This document shows, piece after piece, positions 56,601-64,000 of a stretch of DNA of 64,000 bases. Location of the stretch: NCBI RefSeq assembly GCF_037975245.1, contig NC_092576.1:8620001-8684000 (forward strand), in the 5' to 3' direction. This DNA is from Apostichopus japonicus (Eukaryota > Echinodermata > Holothuroidea > Aspidochirotida > Stichopodidae). The notes beneath the pieces were generated by a model. That model saw nothing but the letters and a program-made list of their open reading frames with translations, had not been told where the DNA came from and did not search any database. Made by a program: the position numbers and the translations under genes. How positions within the stretch are numbered: position 1 is the first letter of the stretch; every line of letters starts with the position of its first letter.

Positions 56601-58553
56601 ACCTTAGTGTTAAGTGTATCTGCTAACTGTTAGTTTTTATATTTTCCTTAGTGTTAAGTGTATCTGCTAACTTTTAGTTTTTATACTTCCTTAGTGTTAA
56701 GTGTATCTGCTAACTGTTAGTTTTTATATTTCCCTTAGTGTTAAGTGTATCTGCTAACTCTTAGTTTTTATATTTTTACCTTAGTGTTAAGTGTATCTGC
56801 TAACTTTTAGTTTTTATATTTCCTTAGTGTTAAGTGTATCTGCTAACTCTTAGTTTTTATATTTTTACCTTAGTGTTAAGTGTATCTGATAACTGTTAGT
56901 TTTTATATTTCCCTTAGTGTTAAGTGTATCTGCTAACTTTTAGTTTTCATATTTCCCTTAGTGTTAAGTGTATTTGCTAACTTTTAGTTTTCATATTTCC
57001 CTTAGTGTTAAGTGTATCTGCTAACTTTAAGTTAATATTTCCCTTAGTGTTAAGTGTATCTGCTAACTTTAAGTTCATATTTCCCTTAGTGTTAAGTGTA
57101 TCTGCTAACTTTTAGATTTTATATTTCCCTTAGTGTTAAGTGTATCTGCTAACATTTAGTTCATATTTCCCTTAGTGTTAAGTGTATCTGCTAACTTTTA
57201 GTTTTTATATTTCCCTTAGTGTTAAGTGTATCTGCTAACTGTTAGTTTTTATATTTTTACCTTAGTGTTAAGTGTATCTGCTAACTGTTAGTTTTTATAT
57301 TTTCCTTAGTGTTAAGTGTATCTGCTAACTTTTAGTTTTTATACTTCCTTAGTGTTAAGTGTATCTGCTAACTGTTAGTTTTTATATTTCCCTTAGTGTT
57401 AAGTGTATCTGCTAACTCTTAGTTTTTATATTTTTACCTTAGTGTTAAGTGTATCTGCTAACTTTTAGTTTTTATATTTCCTTAGTGTTAAGTGTATCTG
57501 CTAACTGTTAGTTTTTATATTTTTACCTTAGTGTTAAGTGTATCTGCTAACTGTTAGTTCTTATATTTCCTTAGTGTTAAGTGTATCTGCTAGCTCTTAG
57601 TTTTTTATATTTTTACCTTAGTGTTAAGTGTATCTGCTAACTGTAAGTTTTTATATTTCCCTTAGTGTTAAGTGTATCTGCTAACTTTTAGTTTTCATAT
57701 TTCCCTTAGTGTTAAGTGTATTTGCTAACTTTTAGTTTTCATATTTCCCTTAGTGTTAAGTGTATCTGCTAACTTTAAGTTAATATTTCCCTTAGTGTTA
57801 AGTGTATCTGCTAACTTTAAGTTCATATTTCCCTTAGTGTTAAGTGTATCTGCTAACTTTTAGATCATATTTCCCTTAGTGTTAAGTGTATTTGCTAACT
57901 TTTAGTTTTTATATTTCCCTTAGTGTTAAGTGTATCTGCTAACCTTTAGTTCATATTTCCCTTAGTGTTAAGTGTATCTGCTAACTTTTAGTTCATATTT
58001 CCCTTAGTGTGAAGTGTATCTGCTAACCTTTAGTTCATATTTCCCTTAGTGTTAAGTGTATCTGTTAACTTTAAGTTCATATTTCCCTTAGTGTTAAGTG
58101 TATCTGCTAACTTTTAGTTCATATTTCCCTTAGTGTTAAGTGTATCTGCTAACTTTAAGTTCATATTTCCCTTAGTGTTAAGTGTATTTGCTAACTTTTA
58201 GTTTTTATATTTCCCTTAGTGTTAAGTATATCTGCTAACTTTTAGTTCATATTTCCCTTAGTGTTAAGTGTATCTGCTAACTTTAAATTCATATTTCCCT
58301 TAGTGTTAAGTGCTTTGCTAACTTTAAGTTCATATTTCCCTTAGTGTGAAGTGTATCTGCTAACTTTAAATTCATATTTCCCTTAGTGTTAAGTGTATCT
58401 GCTAACTTTAAGTTTTTATATTTCCCTTAGTGTTAAGTGTATCTGCTAACTTTTAGTTCATATTTCCCTTAGTGTTAAGTGTATCTGCTAACTTTAAATT
58501 CATATTTCCTTTAGTGTTAAGTGCTTTGCTAACTTTAAGTTCATATTTCCCTT
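53605..58553 (+). repeat. 42-bp minisatellite (copy 3), about 4.95 kb with higher-order structure
   Basis: Roughly 118 units, 40-45 bp each. Rare variants mark higher-order repeats: the ctgataactg variant sits at 54270, 56228 and 56886 and the ctgctagctc variant at 54971 and 57587, giving block shifts of about 1958, 658 and 2616 bp. Copy 1 of the array has only about 0.8 kb. Confidence 0.95.
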
Positions 58554-58555
58554 AC

Positions 58556-58700
58556 ATCTGTCATGGGCGTATCGCTGGGTCCATACATCGGGTTGTCAAC
58601 TCCAGCTAATATAACAGAACCGGATCCGCTGCTGATGAAAGATAAGATTAAAATAAAAGACATGTCACATCTCAACTATAAATCACTTGAAAAATTAAAA
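58556..58700 (+). other. Conserved block after the minisatellite (copy 3)
   Basis: Equivalent to 10307-10450; open frame MGVSLGPYIGLSTPANITEP, continuing to LNYKSLEKLK. Possible exon, not assigned. Confidence 0.25.
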
Positions 58701-59115
58701 TGTATGTGTATGTATGTATGTATGTATGTAAACATACATATATTCACGCATACACGCATTCATACACAATACATATGTACACCCGAACGCACAAACATAT
58801 CTACAGTACGTGTATGTATGTATGTATGCATTCATACACCAATACATCCACACACATACATACATGTCCACATGCAACCCCACCCACACACGCACATACA
58901 CGCATTCATACACAATACATACGTACACCCGAATGCACAAACATATCTACAGTACGTGTATGTATGTATGTATGTATGTATGTATGTATGTATGTATGTA
59001 TGTATGTATGTATGTATGTATGTATGTATGCATACACCAATACATCCACACACATACATACATGTCCACATGAAACCACACCCACCCACACACACACGCA
59101 CATACACACATACAA
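58701..59115 (+). repeat. (TGTA)/(CATA)/(CACA) tract (copy 3)
   Basis: Longer than in copy 1 because a block of about 155 bp is repeated and (TGTA)n reaches about 18 units at 58958-59030. Confidence 0.9.
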
Positions 59116-59140
59116 TTTAATGACTATGTATGTATTTTAG

Positions 59141-59245
59141 ATCCTCCTGCAAGCAGGAACTTACAAAGAAGCCATTGTTGGCTTATCAAAGCCGCAAGCT
59201 GACCGAAGTCAGTCTCTTAGATTCATATATAACGTCCATGATTAT
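59141..59245 (+). CDS. Orphan Ig-like exon B (copy 3)
   Basis: 105 nt, identical in protein sequence to 10643-10747, acceptor tgtattttag, donor tat|gtaaat. Confidence 0.4.
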
Positions 59246-59275
59246 GTAAATGAATCAAAAGAAGTGACCACCAAC

Positions 59276-59372
59276 CTGCCCTTTCCTATTCTTTGGCAAC
59301 AGCAGTAGAGGACTATCACAACTACCAGCATTAAAACAATAACTAGTATCGACGCAATCACAATGATTAACA
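59276..59372 (-). CDS. Transmembrane exon, second copy
   Basis: 97 nt with the same borders as 10778-10874. Changes: SILVIVLML for SILAIVLML and QRIGKG for QRVGKG; the helix is kept. Confidence 0.7.
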
Positions 59373-62300
59373 CTGTAAAAGAAGAAAGAACAACTTTAAG
59401 ACAACAAAGTGAAGAAAACAAAGAGAAATGAGTCAGTAACAATAGATTAAATGGGATCGATTAGGACACTATCGTAACATCCAAACATAATGAGGTATAA
59501 CTCAGCAAGTTTTGACATATGATGAATACACAGGAAACTGAATCAGACAACTTAAAAACTTACTTAAACTATTGACAATCTAACCAGGCTGACTAAATCT
59601 GAGCAAATTCATTACCAATAAAGCCTACATTATGATTTTTATATCCAAAGGTGGCGGAAGGGTATTGAATCCCGGCAAGGGGAACAGAGGGAGAGGGGGT
59701 ATAGGTGGTAGAGTAACTTTGAGGGGCAACTAATAAACAAACCGAGGATACAACTAATATTGGTCAACCCTGTTGCAAGATATTGAAAGACAAAAAAAGA
59801 AAGAAAAAAGAGTCCATTAATTGCACACGGTATGTGTAGTTTCGGCCATAAATTCTTTGATTTATTCATGGTTCTTACCATTATTATTTATCGGTTCGAT
59901 AGTCGCTTCAGGTGTTGTTACTTTCCCTGCAAAAGGAAAAGGAAAACAGGTTCTTCATTGACACTAATTGACTGAGATTACACCAACTTTCTATATGTAA
60001 TGGATCGATCAAGCATCTTTGGAGATGGTAGTCATCCTAGTCATAATAATGCAATGTTTGTTCAACTTTTCATTCAACAACAACAAAAACCTACCATACC
60101 CTACCCTACCCACCCCCTCCCCCCTCTCAAAGAGGAATTCAGAAAATAAGTGAATAAATGCACACTCCTATAGAGAATGCAACTACCACATTATGTAACA
60201 ACTGAAGAGATAAAGCTAAGTTCATCAGCGGCTAAATTAATATTTATTTAATCTTACAGATTCATGTTATACAATTTTAGGTTTCATTATTTTGCTAAAA
60301 TTATGTGAGATCTATAGACAAACATAAAACATTGCTTAGGAAAATCCATACAAAATACTCAAAAACGATTTAGACGCTATCACGAAGAAAGAAAAAGAAA
60401 CATCGAAGTGAAAATTATCATGATTATGAAAACCTGAAAGAGCAAGATTTCTCTTAACTGTTTGGACAGGGTGATGACATGACCATCAAACCTGCCTATA
60501 CAAAAACAGTCTTCCTCCGATTCACTCATGCATTAACAATTTGTTACTTGAATGCATAAACTACCCCAAGTACCGCCATTAGGAGTCATCCTTGAGTGCT
60601 ACTAATTTATTGACCAGCCACCTGTATGATTGTAAACATAAGTGCTCTAATGGCTAGCACTACTTTCCTGTGTGTGAAGACAAGTTTGGTTTCACAACTG
60701 GCATAGTACACTGTGTATTTAATCATTAATTTGAGCAGAGGAGCATTCAGTATGGCTAGAATTACAGTACCGCTCACGTATAACTGGACATGTGTACGCG
60801 CACAGAATCGTATAATGACGTATAAACACGTACAATCGCGTATACATTCGTTGACAAACAAATTGCCGCGTAGACGCCGCGTAGACCCCGCGTAGACACC
60901 TCGCATAATCCCTGTACGAGTTTATACGCAGGAAATGCTATTGTGCTCAATGAATAGGATTAAAGTCGCTGAAAGAATTTGTGAGATGTTTGAAACAACC
61001 GTTTCTTAAATCGTAGTTTAAGACGTGATATTCACCTAGCAGCGAAGAGGACGCAGGAAAAGTGTTTGCTGGCATAGAACTTATAACTGTTTTTCGTTAA
61101 ATGGGTTTCTATTCAGTGTTTCTGTTCCCAATTTTTTCAGTTGTAGAGGTTATGTTCCACGGTGTATAAGTTTACTTTGAATAGTTGGCAACTGAAGAAA
61201 TAATAAAGTATTACTTAGCGTTTCTTGTGTAAATTTTTTATAAAATTTACCGTTGGTTCCAACAGAATGAAAAGAAAACAAAAAAACTTCCACCCAACAA
61301 CTTTGAAGCAGGACCGGTTAAAAACAAAACATGTTTCTCATCCGCGCAAGGGCCTCCTTTTTCCTGATTCCCAAGTCTCTTTTCGGATTACAAGAAATCT
61401 AAGCTATCCTTAAAAATTATTTTGTAAAGGTTGCCACATATTCCAAACTAATATTAGCGCATGAAAAGAAGAAAAATGGCCGCCCTTTTTTATTCAGATC
61501 TCAGTACGAGAAACATGTATTTGATTTGGATAGAACAACTTTCGTGAATGTGGTTTAGTTAATATTTTCCTACCTTAGCTATATGTCGATTTTATAAAAC
61601 CTTCATGAAAACATACAAATTTGTGTTGGAACAAAAGTCGAGAGAAAAATCCAAATTGATCAGACATGGAGTAAGACAATTTAAAGCAGAATTAACATAA
61701 TAAGTATAAACACATAATAATCCAATTCGAATAGGTGTAGTGCCAGCTCAAATGTAAACCACCCGGGGCTTTCGATAGAGTATCATCATAATAACGTAAT
61801 TATGATAAACTTCCTTCTCAATCAATACCACTGCAGCATTAAAACGAGACCAGAAATCTGTTGTTAAAATGGATCGTAATTTCAGTGTCATTGGCAACAA
61901 GCTATTAAACAACTGCTGCATTTATTTATGACAAAATAAAAAAATACCGTTTTTTCCCCCGTTAGCTTTTGTACTCTGATTAATTACCTCCCTATTAATT
62001 GTTACAGTCTACAATAGTGTGACGTCACGGTTACCATGCATACTTGGATATTTCAAGCGGTATATTTCATATCTGAGGCTTACATTGTCTGAGTGATTGA
62101 GTGAGACGACGGGTTCAAAGATCCTTATCACAGTGCTTTTCTAATTAGTATCTGAGTTTGAATTGAACAAAGGAACATTCAATTTTGACTCGATTCGATT
62201 TGATTGTGCGGTTTTATCTTCTAGTAGACTTGTTCAAAAAGAATATTCTTTGCAGAATGCTTTAGTCAAAATGAAGGCTTTACACACAGTTAAGTTAGAT

Positions 62301-64000
62301 CTGTTTGGGACCATCTGCAATTTAACCTATAACGAGGTAACAAAAATACGCTGTGGGCAAGATAAAACTACTTTGTAAATATCCAAAAAAGAACGGTCAC
62401 ACAACAATGTATTCAAACTCAAAACTACTAGTAACACAAAATGAAAGTAATAGCGAAACAACGAAATTACACCTACACTTACAATAGAAACAAAAAAGAC
62501 GTAATGAACTAGAATTCAATTTCTTTCTACCTGTGTTAGTCTTAAATTAACAATTAAAAAGAAATGAGAATCTAAATAAGAAAGGAAAAGACAAAACAAA
62601 CCCACCACCTAATCGATGAAGAGAGAGAGTCGTCACTATTCTACCACAAAAAAAATCATGTCTGTATACGCTTTAAAATGAAACAGGTATATGGTTTTCA
62701 CCCCCATATTGGTGGATCACAGTAAGGCCTGCCTTGAGTAGTGCCACGAAACCGATTGCAACCAGTTTCATCAGTGGGCAATTTTGCTCACAGTTAGCTC
62801 CCCATTTTCCTTTCGGACAGGCTGAAAAAATGACATGTTTTGGAAGTGTAACTAATTATTATTTAGTAATCATTGACAATCTAGGCGATACGAATAATCT
62901 AATCTTACCTAATGAAATCAAATAAATTCCACAGTCCAACCCATTCCATTCCAATACAATGCAATACAATACAATCAAATAAAATCCAATAAAACGTAAT
63001 CCAATCCATTCTAATCCAATTCAATCCGTTACACTCCAATACAATCCACAATCATCTATTCCAATCGCATGTAATCGATCCAGTACAATCCCATCTAATC
63101 CATTCTAGTCCAACCCATTCTAACCCAATCCATTCCAATTCAATCTAGTACAATGATCTAAAATTCAATACAATACAATCCAATAAAATCCAATCCAATC
63201 CAAAGTAATACAATGCAATGCACTTTAATCGATTCCAAATCTAGTCCAAACCTTTCCATCTAGTCCAATCGAATATAGTCCAATTCATTCCCTTTCAATA
63301 CAATACAATATTGGCCTAACCCAATCCAATTTAGTATAATAAAATTCAATCCAATCGAATCTAGTCCAAACCATTCCAAATAAATGCAATCCACTATAAT
63401 GTAATCCAATCCAATCCAAGAAATCCAATCAAATCCAGTACAGTACAATACAATACAGTACAGCACAGTACAGCACAATACAGTACAGTACAGTGCATTA
63501 CAGTACAGTACAATACAGTACAATACAGTACAGTACAGTACAATACCATACAATACAGTACAGTACAGTAGAGTACAGTACAGTACAGTACAGTAGAGTA
63601 CAGTACAGTACAGTACAATACCATACAATACAGTACAGTACAGTACAGTACAGTAGAGTAGAGTAGAGTACAGTACAGTACAGTACAGTACAATACATTC
63701 TTGTCCAATTCAATAAAATCCATTTTTAATACAATATGATTCAATATAAATTAATCACATTTTATCTAATCTTATTTCATCTAATGTAATATAACAAGCA
63801 ATATATAAGCAAACTTTGTGATTTGGTGTAACTTTTGCTTCATAAATCGTGTCAGAAAAGGATTGAAATCAAGGAAAGTTATTGACAAGATCATGTTGTC
63901 TAGTAAGGAGTTGACATTTCTGACGCAAAATACATACCTCTATCACACGCGTTGCCCCACCATTCCGGTGCACATTTACAGCCATAGTTGTCTCCATAGC
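59276..64000 (-). CDS. Minus-strand gene, second copy: membrane-anchored Ig/EGF protein, partial
   Basis: Exons in transcript order within the window: EGF 2 (64000-63938, cut by the window edge), EGF 3 (62821-62702, frameshifted), stalk (59926-59879), transmembrane (59372-59276). Phases and borders are the same as in the first copy. The EGF exons and their introns (61.4-64 kb) are almost identical to 13.0-15.6 kb, while the part towards the transmembrane exon differs by a few percent. It is convergent to gene 3. Upstream exons lie beyond the window. Confidence 0.6.
59879..59926 (-). CDS. Stalk exon, second copy
   Basis: 48 nt, identical to 11483-11530 in sequence and borders. Confidence 0.6.
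59927..60731 (-). other. Intron of the second minus-strand gene copy
   Basis: Equivalent to 11531-12331 with small indels; no exon seen. Confidence 0.5.
60732..60950. mobile_element. Possible MITE (copy 2)
   Basis: Same inverted ends as 12332-12540; one extra cgtagac repeat inside. Confidence 0.4.
60951..62701 (-). other. Intron of the second minus-strand gene copy
   Basis: Equivalent to 12541-14282, nearly identical from about 61440 on. No exon seen. Confidence 0.5.
62702..62821 (-). CDS. EGF 3 exon, second copy, frameshifted
   Basis: 120 nt, identical to 14283-14402 including the one-base loss after CEQNCP and the open shifted frame. Confidence 0.55.
62935..63695 (+). repeat. Pentanucleotide satellite, degenerate (AATCC) then (ACAGT)n (second copy)
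   Basis: Equivalent to 14515-15290; the (ACAGT) part (63435-63695) is slightly shorter. Confidence 0.9.
63938..64000 (-). CDS. EGF 2 exon, second copy, cut by window edge
   Basis: Minus-strand donor G|gtatgt at 63937 and the end of the exon (GDNYGCKCAPEWWGNACDR), identical to 15529-15591. Confidence 0.75.

Overview
This window looks like AT-rich nuclear DNA from an invertebrate animal. It has small exons with GT/AG introns of consistent phase, very long microsatellites, minisatellites, Penelope-like retroelements and tRNA-derived short elements. There are no bacterial-style operons. The Ig-Ig-EGF-EGF-EGF order of the recognised gene family matches the ectodomain of Tie-type receptors. With the repeat landscape this makes a marine deuterostome, most likely an echinoderm such as a sea cucumber, my best guess. 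The species is inference only.

The core of the window is a tandem cluster of one gene family. On the + strand, gene 1 (exons 3-6 only, 455-5039; its start lies left of the window), gene 2 (complete, six exons, 26839-36977) and gene 3 (complete, six exons, 41475-48279) encode small secreted proteins: signal peptide, two Ig-like domains and three EGF-like modules, then a stop. Predicted lengths are 367 aa (gene 2) and 364 aa (gene 3). No kinase, transmembrane or FN3 exon is attached to them. Downstream of each lies an orphan Ig-like exon (8474, 40416, 52684). Copies 1 and 3 also have a phase-compatible second half (10643, 59141).

Pointing the other way (- strand) is a related gene: Ig exon 16939-17202, EGF exons 16410-16550, 15529-15699 and 14283-14402, a stalk exon 11483-11530 and a transmembrane exon 10778-10874. 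Its downstream half recurs at 59276-64000. The locus thus pairs secreted and membrane-tethered versions of one ectodomain. Between paralogues, exon differences are overwhelmingly amino-acid changing, which suggests diversifying selection of the kind seen in immune or recognition genes.

Layout: 1-8.6 kb is the 3' part of gene 1 and its flank. 8.6-17.2 kb holds a 42-bp minisatellite, orphan exons and the convergent membrane gene. 17.2-19.5 kb holds two 3' fragments of a second Penelope-like family. 19.5-25.9 kb is mostly unrecognised sequence with a tRNA-derived element and a 91-bp minisatellite. 25.9-40.57 kb is the gene 2 unit, with a 2.2-kb pure (TAGA)n array. 40.57-52.8 kb is the gene 3 unit, with a tRNA-like element carrying a canonical hammerhead ribozyme at 45.85 kb. 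52.8-64 kb repeats the 8.6-15.6 kb segment, with the 42-bp minisatellite grown to about 5 kb. A Penelope-like element sits in the same intron (between exons 5 and 6) of all three + strand genes, so it predates the duplications. Because units are so alike, collapsed or duplicated haplotypes in the assembly must be kept in mind.
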